DNA from: JBHJHP01 sp042219825
Lineage (GTDB): Bacteria > Bacteroidota > Bacteroidia > Bacteroidales > UBA5342
NCBI RefSeq assembly: GCF_042219825.1
Contig: NZ_JBHJHQ010000005.1
Span: forward strand, 442,087 to 506,086
Direction of reading: 5' to 3'
DNA length: 64,000 nt
Of this stretch, positions 44,310 through 54,174 are shown in pieces. The translations under genes were made by a program, and so were the position numbers. Every line of letters starts with the position of its first letter. Positions within the stretch are counted from its first letter, which is position 1. The notes below the pieces were generated by a model, which saw only the letters and a list, made by a program, of their open reading frames with translations, had not been told where the DNA came from and searched no databases.

Positions 44310-46577
44310 TTACAATAGTTCAAACTCACCGGTCAGTCCCTTATCAGAACTGGTCCCCACCATCACATCAAACATTCCGGGTTCCACCACAAATCTGCCG
44401 TCATTATCATAGAACCCAAGTTCTTTATCTGTCAGGATAAACGATACGGTTTTTGACTCACCGGCTTTCAGCTTATATTTTTCAAATCCCTTCAACTCTT
44501 TAACCGGTCTGGCTACACTTGCAAACCGGTCGCGGATATACAATTGCGTCACCTCTTCACCATCTGTATCTGACGTATTCTTTACGGTTACAGAAACTTT
44601 CACGGCTTTTGGATCAGACGCATCCACATTAAGCCCGGAATAGTCAAAATCGGAATAGCTTAACCCATAACCGAACGGATATAAAGGTGTATTTGCCACA
44701 TCCATGTAATGGGACCAGAACACATCCGTGTTTGGCCCCGGACGGCCGGTATTCAGATGATTGTAATAAATCGGGCACTGACCCACTCTGCGCGGAAATG
44801 ACATGGGCAGTTTTCCTGACGGATTATTCGCTCCGTACAAGGTTTGTGCAATGGCATTACCCGACTGACTTCCCAGGTGCCATGTCTCAAGGATGGCAGG
44901 AATGTGTTCATCAGCCCAGGTAAGAGTTAACGGACGTCCGTTCATCAGTACCAGCACAATATTTTTATTTACGGCATATACGTTTTCGAGCAGTTCCTGC
45001 TGTAATCCGGGCAAGCCGAGTTCAGTCCTGCTTCGTCCTTCACCGGTCTGCAGGCCATGTTCTCCAAGCACCATTACAACTGTTCCGGCAGACTTAGCCA
45101 ATGCAACAGCTTTACTGAAACCACTCCTGTCTGTAGTATTAAAGACCAGTTCCGAATTAAATGCGACCGGTCCTGTAACCAGTTTTGCACCTTCGGCATA
45201 TGCATACTTTGCACCAAACAGATCAAGTCCTTCCAGTACAGAAACTGCCGTGCTGTCATCAGAACCGATCCTCCAGCTTCCAAGCGGACTGGTTTTATCC
45301 TCCGCCAACGCACCTATGACTACTACCCTTTTATTCCTGTCCAATGGCAGGATATGGCCTTCATTCTTCAGCAGAACGATGGATTTTCTGGCTATATCCA
45401 GTGCATCCTTTTGATGATCCGGATGATAGAGCAAATCTTTTTCACGTTCTTCGCTGCAGTATTTATAAGGATCATCAAATAAACCAAGTTCATACTTTAC
45501 CGTTAAAATGCGACGTACCGCATCATCAACCACAGCTTCCTTTACCTTTCCGCTTCCAACCAGCTTTACAAGGTATTTTACATAAGAATAGGATTCCATA
45601 TCCATATCGGATCCCGCATTGGCTGCCATTTCAGCTACCTGTTCCAGATCGCTGGCATATCCGTGAGGAATCATTTGCTGACCACTGCCCCAGTCAGAGA
45701 TCACAAATCCTTTAAATCCCCAGGCTCCTTTCAGAATACCACGTTGTAAAAATGCATTCCCGGTTGCCGGAATACCATTCAGGGTATTAAACGAATTCAT
45801 CACCGTTTTCACATCTGCATCAACCACAGCTTTAAAGGGAGGCAAAATAATATTGTAGAGCGTGGATGTTCCCACATCAACGGTATTGTAGTCTCTTCCT
45901 GACTCCGAAAAACCATAACCGGCAAAATGCTTGGCACAGGCGGCCATGGTATTGTTGGCAGCAAGATCATCACCCTGAAAGCCTCTTACCCTGGCTGCAC
46001 CAATGAGTGAACCCAGGTATGGATCTTCTCCTGCACCCTCCATAACACGGCCCCAGCGGGCATCTCGGCTGATATCGACCATGGGAGCAAAGGTCCAGTT
46101 TTGACCAACAGCTGTTGCTTCAATCGCAGCATTGCGGGCAGATTTTTCAATGGCTCCCAGATCCCAGCTTGCGGCTTCAGCCAATGGTATTGGAGTTAAT
46201 GTTTTATGTCCATGGATGACATCCAGACCAAAAATAAGCGGTATTCCTAAACGCGATTCCTCCACAACTATTCGCTGCAGTTCTCTTGTAGCTTCAGCCC
46301 CTCTCACATTAAGTACGGAACCCACCCAACCTTTTTTAAGATGGTCCAGCTTGTTTTTTGCATCTCCCTCAGACGGAGCAGGCCCGGTAGCATCATAAAA
46401 CCCGTTATACTGGTTCATCTGTCCAACCTTTTCTTCCAAAGTCATCTTTGCCAGAAGCGTTTCTACTTTTTCATTTATCTCCGGGTTATTGGAATAACCC
46501 ACATTTTTATCCGCGCACCCGGATAAAAATGTTATTGCAGAAACCAGAAGGAACGTGAGAATGGATGTTGTTTTCAT
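44310..46577 (-). CDS. bglX: GH3 beta-glucosidase lipoprotein
   Basis: 755 residues. A lipoprotein signal (SILTFLLVSAITFLSGC) precedes the GH3 barrel (~30-370) with KMTLEEKVGQMNQY, KHFAGYGFSESGRDYN and the nucleophile D295 in GFVISDWGSG. The alpha/beta sandwich (~385-610) and a C-terminal fibronectin-III-like domain (~665-750, EVTQLYIRDRFASVARPVKELKGF) complete the normal BglX layout. It removes terminal glucose from beta-linked oligosaccharides, finishing the work of the endo-enzymes. It is the first gene of the hydrolase operon (GH3-GH5-GH16-GH128-CotH-GH30-GH5). The residues after the lipid Cys (ADKN) do not form a strong surface-export signal, so a periplasmic location is likely. Confidence 0.92.
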   Translation of the reverse strand: MKTTSILTFLLVSAITFLSGCADKNVGYSNNPEINEKVETLLAKMTLEEKVGQMNQYNGFYDATGPAPSEGDAKNKLDHLKKGWVGSVLNVRGAEATRELQRIVVEESRLGIPLIFGLDVIHGHKTLTPIPLAEAASWDLGAIEKSARNAAIEATAVGQNWTFAPMVDISRDARWGRVMEGAGEDPYLGSLIGAARVRGFQGDDLAANNTMAACAKHFAGYGFSESGRDYNTVDVGTSTLYNIILPPFKAVVDADVKTVMNSFNTLNGIPATGNAFLQRGILKGAWGFKGFVISDWGSGQQMIPHGYASDLEQVAEMAANAGSDMDMESYSYVKYLVKLVGSGKVKEAVVDDAVRRILTVKYELGLFDDPYKYCSEEREKDLLYHPDHQKDALDIARKSIVLLKNEGHILPLDRNKRVVVIGALAEDKTSPLGSWRIGSDDSTAVSVLEGLDLFGAKYAYAEGAKLVTGPVAFNSELVFNTTDRSGFSKAVALAKSAGTVVMVLGEHGLQTGEGRSRTELGLPGLQQELLENVYAVNKNIVLVLMNGRPLTLTWADEHIPAILETWHLGSQSGNAIAQTLYGANNPSGKLPMSFPRRVGQCPIYYNHLNTGRPGPNTDVFWSHYMDVANTPLYPFGYGLSYSDFDYSGLNVDASDPKAVKVSVTVKNTSDTDGEEVTQLYIRDRFASVARPVKELKGFEKYKLKAGESKTVSFILTDKELGFYDNDGRFVVEPGMFDVMVGTSSDKGLTGEFELL

Positions 46578-46877
46578 AAGAGATTTGATTTCCTTGTATG
46601 ATTAGTTAATTTTTCAGCTGTTAAACGAAAATAAAGTGAATGCAGAGGGGCAGCAAGTTTTTGTATCGTACTTATACACTACACTATAGATGGCAGACGT
46701 TATTAATACCATACCGAAAGACACAAAACCCTGTTTTTCAAATCAATACTGTCCCATATGAATAAATACAGCATGCCGGATTATAGCAGATATATGGATT
46801 TAAAACCCTCTCATTTCCAAAACATACAGCTTATTAATGAGCCTCCGTACATCCCCTTTTTACTTCAGGCTTATTCA
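46578..46877. other. Upstream region of the glucan hydrolase operon
   Basis: 300 bp without genes. It must hold the operon promoter on the minus strand, but no clear TTG/TAnnTTTG pair was found. No small ORF or RNA structure is supported. Confidence 0.35.
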
Positions 46878-46908
46878 AAAAAGGCCTTGCTTATGGCAAG
46901 GCCTTTTT
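46878..46908. terminator. Rho-independent terminator after the CBM9-type gene
   Basis: GGCCTTGC (46883-46890) and GCAAGGCC (46896-46903) with flanking A and T runs form a strong stem 21 bp after the minus-strand stop at 46929. It separates that gene from the hydrolase operon. Confidence 0.85.
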
Positions 46909-46928
46909 GTGATTAAAACCATTTAAAC

Positions 46929-48665
46929 TTATCTAATAAACTTCTGTGTTGAACCATCATCCAAACGAATGAGGTACAAACCTTTACTTAACTGTGAAAC
47001 GTTTATTTTAGCCAGGCCGTTTACAGATCTTTGCTCTGCAACTTTGTGTCCTGCGATGCTGTATACTGAGACATTAGTGTCTTTACCTGCAACCTCTACA
47101 TTCAGGATATCAGCATGACCTACAGGATTCGGATACATATTGAATTTTGTTGTATTCACTTTCTTCAATCCTGTTTCTACACCCAGAATTTCAGTATCAG
47201 CTTTGCTGATCAGTGATACGCTGTCGATATAAACAGTACCATCATCTATGGATAACAGGAACTGAACTTTTTCAGGTGTTGTCTCAGTAATCTGATCGAA
47301 AGTTACTTCATATTCGTACCATGTTGGTTCGGTCTGCAGTTCAAACAGCCATTCTGATCTTCCATCAACATTTCCTTCAGAACTACTTGCGCCATAACGG
47401 TTGTAACCATTAGCTTCATTATCTTCAAAGTCTGTAGTAGCTACACGAACTTTTGAGGCCCATGCCTTAAACTTATAGATATATGGTATATTTGGAGTTG
47501 CATGGAACATGTTAGTCTGGTTGAACTGATAATGCCAGTTTTCTGCTTTTGCAACTGTCACGCATTTAACCACACCGTCTTCCCAAACGTATGTTTCTCC
47601 TGACTCAGCGTCTACCCAGCCGCCCCAGGCACTCAGGTCAGTATCAAAGTTACCGTTCACAATCAGGTTTGCTTCGTCTGCTGTCAGAATCTGATTTGTA
47701 ATGGTAATGGTAACAGGATCAGAATCAATGTATCCACCGTCAGTAGATGATGCATAAATAGTAACTTCTCCATCTCTTACTGCTTTTACCAATCCTGTAG
47801 AGGAAATAGTTACGGCATTTGCAGGATCAGCATAATACTTTAATTCCTTATTGGTTGCATTACCAGGTACTATTTCAGTAGTAAGCTGTATTGTTCCGTT
47901 GTTCACATCAATTGTGGTAGATGAAGGAGTCAATGTAATTTCATCCACATAAATAAGATCTGATGGATCGGCAAGCGTTACCAGACCGGCATCATTCATA
48001 TTACCCCAGTTTTCACCTACAGTACCAATGTTAGCCCACACCTTGCGTTGTCTTGATCCGGCATCTCCTGCTGCATCTCTGTCAGAAATATACACATCAA
48101 AGCCAAACTCAGCGGTTTGAGCCATTACAAAACTACTTTTATCAACAAGCGTTGAGAAAGGAATAAAATATTCAATGGTATAACTCGGATCTGTAGTTTT
48201 AAGGGCATACCTGTAATTGCTTTCCTCTGTTAATGCACCATTGGCATTTTCTTCGGTGATACTTGGTGCAAACTGATAATGTCCGGTTCCTCCTGTACTT
48301 GGGCCCTGTCCATCAGCAAGGTCACCTTCGTTGACATCGAAATAAACTTCAGCCTTGTCATAAGTCCACTCATCACCACCTGTTTGAGCATACCAGGGCA
48401 CAAGCACATCGTCATCTACATAAACCAGTACAAAAATACCACTGTCTGCATACATCCCTTTAAAATAGGAAGCACCAACTGTTGGGGTCTCACCGGTATA
48501 GTCTTTGTCAATATCGTACTTGGTTGCATTATCCCACACCGCATCAATTTCACCGTCCAGTACAGGAGCGGTATCTGTTAACCTTGTAAAAACTGCTTCA
48601 GGCTGTTGTGCAAATGAGAATGCACCAACCAGAAAAGCCGCAAGAATTGTAAAAGTTTTCCTCAT
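46929..48665 (-). CDS. Non-catalytic CBM9 / BIG2 / CBM4-like protein with T9SS domain
   Basis: 578 residues with a signal peptide ending FSFAQQ. Order: CBM9-like domain (~22-230; TAPVLDGEIDAVWDNATKY, GIFVLVYVDDDVLVPW, DKAEVYFDVNEGD); bacterial Ig-like group 2 domain (~235-325; ITLTPSSTTIDVNNGTIQL, DGEVTIYASSTDGG); CBM4/22-like jelly roll (~330-490; LIVNGNFDTDLSAWGGW, YEYEVTFDQITE); and a T9SS domain (MYPNPVGHADIL). No glycosidase motif is present, so it is probably a surface glycan-binding protein that holds the polymer near the SusCD complexes. It is monocistronic between the import operon and the hydrolase operon. Sugar specificity is unknown. Confidence 0.82.
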   Translation of the reverse strand: MRKTFTILAAFLVGAFSFAQQPEAVFTRLTDTAPVLDGEIDAVWDNATKYDIDKDYTGETPTVGASYFKGMYADSGIFVLVYVDDDVLVPWYAQTGGDEWTYDKAEVYFDVNEGDLADGQGPSTGGTGHYQFAPSITEENANGALTEESNYRYALKTTDPSYTIEYFIPFSTLVDKSSFVMAQTAEFGFDVYISDRDAAGDAGSRQRKVWANIGTVGENWGNMNDAGLVTLADPSDLIYVDEITLTPSSTTIDVNNGTIQLTTEIVPGNATNKELKYYADPANAVTISSTGLVKAVRDGEVTIYASSTDGGYIDSDPVTITITNQILTADEANLIVNGNFDTDLSAWGGWVDAESGETYVWEDGVVKCVTVAKAENWHYQFNQTNMFHATPNIPYIYKFKAWASKVRVATTDFEDNEANGYNRYGASSSEGNVDGRSEWLFELQTEPTWYEYEVTFDQITETTPEKVQFLLSIDDGTVYIDSVSLISKADTEILGVETGLKKVNTTKFNMYPNPVGHADILNVEVAGKDTNVSVYSIAGHKVAEQRSVNGLAKINVSQLSKGLYLIRLDDGSTQKFIR

Positions 48666-49410
48666 AATAATTAGAATTAAGTTATTAAATTTAAGTGTTG
48701 CTTTTCAAAAAAACTTGATGAAACTAAATTATGCAGTTTTCAGGAACCAACATAATAACCCGGCGCTATTTATGCGCTACACTTAAGTAAATCGTGCAAT
48801 AATTTCATTTACAGCAACACACAACAAACTCTATTACAGAATATTACAAATTCAAAAAATCAAATTTTAATCGTCCTTTTTATATATTAAAACCATGTAT
48901 TGCACACATTTCATTATCGTTTAAACAACATAAATGCACATTATTCCAACCCTTGGATACTTCAAGGCAAACAGGTTAGAATCAGCATGTTCAAAAAGGT
49001 CCTCTCAAAGCAAGTTAGACTAAAGGCAAAATCGTATATTATTGCATAACCTGAGGAAAATATACGTCATGAGAATAGCAAAGAACTCCGCAGTCATGTG
49101 AATCCAGATCTAACCACAATGAAACACAAAGGGAATTCACTAAGGGACACAAAGCATCCACACCACTATAAAGGAACTAAAATCCTCATAATTAACCGGT
49201 AATTTTAACATCCAAAGTACACCGTGCAATCATTTTGAGAACAAATGCATCTTCATGGCTTTATATTTAAAACTAGCTAATTAAGTGATAAAACTTAAAC
49301 ATAAATAAATACTTAAGTGGTTCAACAGGGTTACTCAGCCGGCAACATTAACAACAGGATGCAGTGCAATGAGGTGCCGGAATTAATTTCAGGCATTGTA
49401 CATAAACTAT
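48666..49410. other. Long intergenic region between import operon and CBM9-type gene
   Basis: About 745 bp, AT-rich, with no supported gene. It must contain the promoter of the CBM9-type gene; no consensus pair is seen. The stretch near 49115-49160 (ACCACAATGAAACACAAAGG...GGGACACAAAG) is a low-complexity sequence of a kind often left between Bacteroidota genes and has no assigned function. Confidence 0.35.
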
Positions 49411-49441
49411 AAAAAATCCCCCGACCATATGGTCAGGGGAT
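49411..49441 (-). terminator. Rho-independent terminator of the FAS1-SusC-SusD operon
   Basis: Arms ATCCCCCGACCAT (49416-49428) and ATGGTCAGGGGAT (49429-49441) pair with one mismatch. Read on the minus strand, the stem is followed by TTTTTT. It begins 40 bp after the SusD stop. Confidence 0.85.
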
Positions 49442-49480
49442 GCAGTTGTTAAGGTTGTGTTTGTATGGACTCCGGACCTG

Positions 49481-51025
49481 TCAGTGAAATGGCAGGTACC
49501 AGTTTTCTTTATTCATATAAAACTGTTTTACATATTCCGCCATACTACTGTCGTATTTTGCAGCAATTATGTTTCCGATATATTCCCCAGGATTGTCACG
49601 TCGTTCTGCCACGCGGATCAGATCTGACATACGCTTTCCTTCAAAGGCACATTCCATGGCTTTTTCCTGAAGAATGAGATCTTCAATCCTTTCTACCCGT
49701 TCATTCCCGGTAATCGAATCCGGAATTTCCCTGTTTTGCAACAACACACGGTTTCGTATACCACGGTTTTTACTGAAAGCCGAATAACCTGCCGGTCGTT
49801 TGGATAGACTCACACCACTGATCCCGTTATTTAAAAACATGAGGGCCACATCCGACTGACCGTTGCGGTTCAATGCTTCAGCAAGCAGAAGATGCACATC
49901 ACCTGCGCGTTGAAGCACGATATCAGAACTGTAAGGTTGCGCTTCGTCAATGTCGTATTTTCTAATAAAATAATTACCCGATGAAATTGTATCATATGTT
50001 ATGCCCATGCCACGGTAAACATCTGCCGTATCGCGCCGGGTAGTGACCTGTGCTTCCATGGAATCCACAAGAACCTGCGAAGGTTTCACCATAAACGAAC
50101 GGTTTGGAAGCATAAGATCAACCATGGTATTTACCTGTTTCTGATTGATGGAATACGGTATAACCAGCATGTTTTCAAGTATGGCATTCTCAGCATTAAG
50201 AAAGATAGATTCCCAGGCATCTTCGTCATAAGAGGCATCAACTTTATATGCTTCATCACCTGCAATTGCCGGAGCCGTTTCCAATCCAAGTTTCAGATAA
50301 TATATGGCGTTTTCATAATCCTGCTTCTCCAGGTATAATTCCCCTAGCACAGCCTTGTAATTTGGGAAACCTATGAAATAGGCCTGGTCCCTGGCAACAG
50401 ATGCCGTGTCCTGATCGTAGATCACAGAATCGCTGTTAAACTGACTGATCAGTTTATCAATGACGTCCGCTTTTGAAATGGGAGTCATGCTGCTTAAGTC
50501 TTCAGGCAGACTGGTCATATTGTCATCTATCATAACCGCCTCACCATATAAACGGGCTATATTCAGATAACACCACGCTCTTAAACCGTAGAGGTTTGAA
50601 CGCATATCAAACAAATAATTCGTCTTGAAATCCCTGTCCTTTTCTGCCGCTCTTTCAATATTTGCAAGCACCTCGTTAACGTTTATAATCACCCTGTATA
50701 ATCCTGAATAATCCAGGTAAGGGTTACCTGCACTAAACTCCTGGTTATACAGAGCGGCGATATCGCTGGCCGCATTCGGGGTGATATCCATCTGGTCGCT
50801 GCGCAAGCCATCCAGCAGGATCAGGTCTGGTGCCACATCCTGAAGACCACTCAGTGTCCCATACAACGATGCTATAGCATCCTCAAGGGTCTGATAATGC
50901 TCATCGGGGGTAATTCGTTCCCCAACCGGAACATCAAATATATCGTCGCTACAGGCTATGGTAAGACTGAAAACCGCTGCTAAAGCGAGAAGTCTGAATA
51001 TCCTTTTAAGTGATTCTGATACCAT
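49481..51025 (-). CDS. SusD/RagB family glycan-binding lipoprotein (triad 2)
   Basis: 514 residues. The lipoprotein signal (LLALAAVFSLTIAC) is followed by SDDIFDVP, an acidic stretch after the lipid Cys that fits the surface-export signal of Bacteroidota. Typical SusD motifs are DEHYQTLEDAIASLYG, YSGLYRVIINVNEVLANIE, SNLYGLRAWCYLNIARLYG, a TPR-rich helical core, QRAGDVHLLLAEALNRNGQ and ILQEKAMECAFEGKRMSDLIR near the end. SusD proteins lie on the SusC barrel and deliver oligosaccharide to it. It follows the SusC gene by 20 bp and is the last gene of the six-gene import operon. Confidence 0.92.
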   Translation of the reverse strand: MVSESLKRIFRLLALAAVFSLTIACSDDIFDVPVGERITPDEHYQTLEDAIASLYGTLSGLQDVAPDLILLDGLRSDQMDITPNAASDIAALYNQEFSAGNPYLDYSGLYRVIINVNEVLANIERAAEKDRDFKTNYLFDMRSNLYGLRAWCYLNIARLYGEAVMIDDNMTSLPEDLSSMTPISKADVIDKLISQFNSDSVIYDQDTASVARDQAYFIGFPNYKAVLGELYLEKQDYENAIYYLKLGLETAPAIAGDEAYKVDASYDEDAWESIFLNAENAILENMLVIPYSINQKQVNTMVDLMLPNRSFMVKPSQVLVDSMEAQVTTRRDTADVYRGMGITYDTISSGNYFIRKYDIDEAQPYSSDIVLQRAGDVHLLLAEALNRNGQSDVALMFLNNGISGVSLSKRPAGYSAFSKNRGIRNRVLLQNREIPDSITGNERVERIEDLILQEKAMECAFEGKRMSDLIRVAERRDNPGEYIGNIIAAKYDSSMAEYVKQFYMNKENWYLPFH

Positions 51026-51045
51026 CGTTTTAAATTTTTCCAGGA

Positions 51046-54000
51046 TTATAAATCAAGTTTTAAACCCACAATAAATTTCCTTGTCTGAGGCATTTGACCG
51101 TAATCCAGTCCCATACCAAATGCATCGTTTGCATATTGAAACTCCGGATCATAACCGGAATAACTGGTAAAAGTCAACAGGTTTGTTGCACTTACGTATG
51201 CTGTCAATCCTCTGAATCCAAATGCTTTTGGGAAATCATAACTTATTGTAAGTTGTTTCAGTCTAACAAATGATGCATCTTCAATCCAACGATCAGAAAA
51301 TACCGTGTTACCAGTAGGATCACCAATGGAAGAACGTGGAACAGAATTTGATGTTTCTGGACCGGTCCACCTGTTCAGTACTGAAACAGATTGATTGCTG
51401 TATCCATACATCGACTCTGTGAGGTACCGCACATAGTTGAAGGCATCATTTCCAACGGCATAATTAAGCTGAGCCGAAAGCTGTAAGCGGTTTAATTTAA
51501 AGGCTGTAAATACGCCACCATAAAAATCAGGATTCGGATTTCCTATCACTGTTTTATCCGCTTCGTTGATGATGTTATTATTATCCGCATCATGGTATTT
51601 TATATCGCCGGCCTGCATTACCTCACCATTTGGTCCGGTTACTGCTGCTGCTTCTGCATCGGTATTGAAAACACCATTGGTCTCGTAGCCGTAAAAGGCA
51701 GTCCTGCTGTTTCCGACGGAAGTGACCATCTGACCGCCATAGAAGTCCGTGACTATTTTATCTGCTTCCGGATCAATAAACGACAATGCCGTTATTTCAG
51801 TCACCGTTTTTGAAGCATTCACGGCCAGGGTCCATATTACAGGCCCCAGATTAAGACGGGTATCAAGGCTAACATCCAGTCCTGAAATCTTTAGCTGACC
51901 ATCATTATTATAATATTCGGGATATCCATAATAAAACGGCAGTTCCTGTTGCATCAGCAGATTGTTGATATTGGACTGATAAGCATCGATATGCAGATTA
52001 AGTTGTTGTCCGAAAAAGGTAAGATCTGTTCCCACGTTAGCCGTATTTTTCCGTTCAATTTCCATGTCCGGATTTGGGATCGCCTCACGTAACAATACAC
52101 CTGAGCTGTTGAGACGGCGGGTGACATAGTAGTTTTGGGAATTGTAGTATACAGAGCTAAACATGTTCCCTGTTGAAGAATAGGAACCGCGTAATTTAAA
52201 ATTATCGACAGGACGCCATGCCGCTGCCACTGACGGATACAGATTAAACCTCTGATCACCGCTTAATGCTGAGCTGCCATCGTAAGAGAGACCGGCTTCA
52301 ACAAAATACTTCTGTTTGAAATTATAGCCAAGATTTGCGAAATAAGAGAGCCAGACCAATCCTGTTTCATCACCTCCCACTTCTCTTAAATAGGTATATT
52401 TTCCGCCTTTACCCAGACTACTGATTTCGTCTGAAGCTGTATTCAGGTCAATCGCATAGTTATACTTGTAATTATTTTTCATATAACGCAATCCGGCATT
52501 GGCAGAATACGCGTGTCCATTACTGTTTACATTATGATAGGTCGCCATGGTATGGCTTTGCACCGATTGAAACTCGTTGATAAAATACTGCGGACTGTTC
52601 TTTGCCGAATCCACCTGAACCAAACCAATATCCGGCAGAAAAATATCTTCGTGGGAGTTGTTATAGTCGATACCAACCAAGGTAGAAACACTCAGTTTAT
52701 CGCTGAACTCATATGTGGCTTTCAAAGAACTTACAAAAATATAGTTCACATTTTTACCGAGTGCATTCCGTGTTATTGCCACCGGATTACTCACCGGGAA
52801 TATATCACCTACATCATCAAGATATGGTAAAACTGCACCTGTGAGCGCATCCCGTGCATTGGTCTGCATAATGGAAGGTTTAAGCAAAGCAGACAGCATA
52901 GGGTTTTTAAAATGGCTGTACCCCTGATTTGGTGTTGTGCTGTTAGCCAGTGATATTTTCACATTTGGCTTCACAGAAAAATGGTTTGTAATATTTATTT
53001 TACCATTGATGCGCAGGTTGAACCTATTGTATCCCGTATTATCATAAATACCATCCTGAGCCATATAGCCTGTAGAAATATTGTATGTAGCAATTTCGTC
53101 ACCACCCTTCAGAAAAAAATGGTACTTCTGCAAAACAGCAGGTTTGAAGATCTCCTTCTGCCAATCGGTACTGTTGTTGTATTTGTAATACCCCAAAGCG
53201 GACTGATTGCCATGCAACCATGGATACATGTTGTTGATCTGATCTGTACTGTAACCCTGACCGCCGAGTACCTGATCAAAATAGGTTCTAAACTGATCCG
53301 CATTCAACACCTCCAGTGGCTGCGGACTTGAAGCCATACCTCCATATGCCGAAAATTTAATGCGGGTACTGGCCTCAGCTTCCTGTTCAGAACTGATATT
53401 GATTAAGCCGTTTGAGCCTGCTGAACCAAGAAAAGACAATCCATCTTTAATCACGGTGATATCGGTGATGTCTTCATCATCAATAATATCCATCGGATTG
53501 AGGGTAAAGCCTTCCAGAATTCCGTTTTTCGCATAATTGTAATTATGCAGCATTCCATCGATAAACACCACAGGTTCGTTGGATGCCAGAAGTGATGAAC
53601 CACCCCGGATATTCATATAGGTCCGCTGGCCCGGCATGCCGGATTGTTGCTGTACATACAAACCCGATATCTTCCCCTGAAGTCCCTGATCAAACGAGGT
53701 TATGGTTGTCATCTCCATATCCTGAACCGTGAGCGCCTCCAAAGGAGCAACAACATTCTTAAGCTGTTTATTCTCAAGTGGTGTAATCACAAGTTTATCT
53801 TCGGATTTATACATCTCCGGAACAAGATAAACCCGGATTGTCGTCTTTCCATGCACATAGAGACTGCGTTTGGTATATCCCGGCAAATTAAAAATCAGCA
53901 TGGCATTGGCATCACCTACCCTGATGCTGAATTCTCCTTTTTCATCGGTACTGGTTGATATTCCTGAAACGGCATCTGAAACCGATACCATACCCAGTGC

Positions 54001-54138
54001 ATTACCTGTACCTGACTCAACCACTGTTCCTGAAATATTTACGCTGTCAGTCTGCGCTGTTAAATAGCCTGAACCACCCACGATAAAAAGAGAGACCATG
54101 AGTGCTAAACAGAATATATATTTGCGATTTTTTGTCAT
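51046..54138 (-). CDS. SusC/RagA family TonB-dependent outer-membrane transporter (triad 2)
   Basis: 1030 residues. A signal peptide (KYIFCLALMVSLFIVGGSGYLTAQ) is followed by a carboxypeptidase-regulatory-like domain (~32-110; VNISGTVVESGTGNALGMVSV), a plug domain (~130-245) and a 22-strand barrel ending QTRKFIVGLKLDL. The plug keeps the SusC core YMNIRGGSSLLASNEPVVFIDG but reads DITVIKDGLSFLGSAGSNGLINI instead of the common VLKDA-type wording, so it belongs to a divergent branch. It imports oligosaccharides with energy from TonB. It sits between a FAS1 lipoprotein and its SusD partner. Confidence 0.92.
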   Translation of the reverse strand: MTKNRKYIFCLALMVSLFIVGGSGYLTAQTDSVNISGTVVESGTGNALGMVSVSDAVSGISTSTDEKGEFSIRVGDANAMLIFNLPGYTKRSLYVHGKTTIRVYLVPEMYKSEDKLVITPLENKQLKNVVAPLEALTVQDMEMTTITSFDQGLQGKISGLYVQQQSGMPGQRTYMNIRGGSSLLASNEPVVFIDGMLHNYNYAKNGILEGFTLNPMDIIDDEDITDITVIKDGLSFLGSAGSNGLINISSEQEAEASTRIKFSAYGGMASSPQPLEVLNADQFRTYFDQVLGGQGYSTDQINNMYPWLHGNQSALGYYKYNNSTDWQKEIFKPAVLQKYHFFLKGGDEIATYNISTGYMAQDGIYDNTGYNRFNLRINGKINITNHFSVKPNVKISLANSTTPNQGYSHFKNPMLSALLKPSIMQTNARDALTGAVLPYLDDVGDIFPVSNPVAITRNALGKNVNYIFVSSLKATYEFSDKLSVSTLVGIDYNNSHEDIFLPDIGLVQVDSAKNSPQYFINEFQSVQSHTMATYHNVNSNGHAYSANAGLRYMKNNYKYNYAIDLNTASDEISSLGKGGKYTYLREVGGDETGLVWLSYFANLGYNFKQKYFVEAGLSYDGSSALSGDQRFNLYPSVAAAWRPVDNFKLRGSYSSTGNMFSSVYYNSQNYYVTRRLNSSGVLLREAIPNPDMEIERKNTANVGTDLTFFGQQLNLHIDAYQSNINNLLMQQELPFYYGYPEYYNNDGQLKISGLDVSLDTRLNLGPVIWTLAVNASKTVTEITALSFIDPEADKIVTDFYGGQMVTSVGNSRTAFYGYETNGVFNTDAEAAAVTGPNGEVMQAGDIKYHDADNNNIINEADKTVIGNPNPDFYGGVFTAFKLNRLQLSAQLNYAVGNDAFNYVRYLTESMYGYSNQSVSVLNRWTGPETSNSVPRSSIGDPTGNTVFSDRWIEDASFVRLKQLTISYDFPKAFGFRGLTAYVSATNLLTFTSYSGYDPEFQYANDAFGMGLDYGQMPQTRKFIVGLKLDL

Positions 54139-54174
54139 TTCAAACTATATTAGATTATGGATCAGATTATTCAT

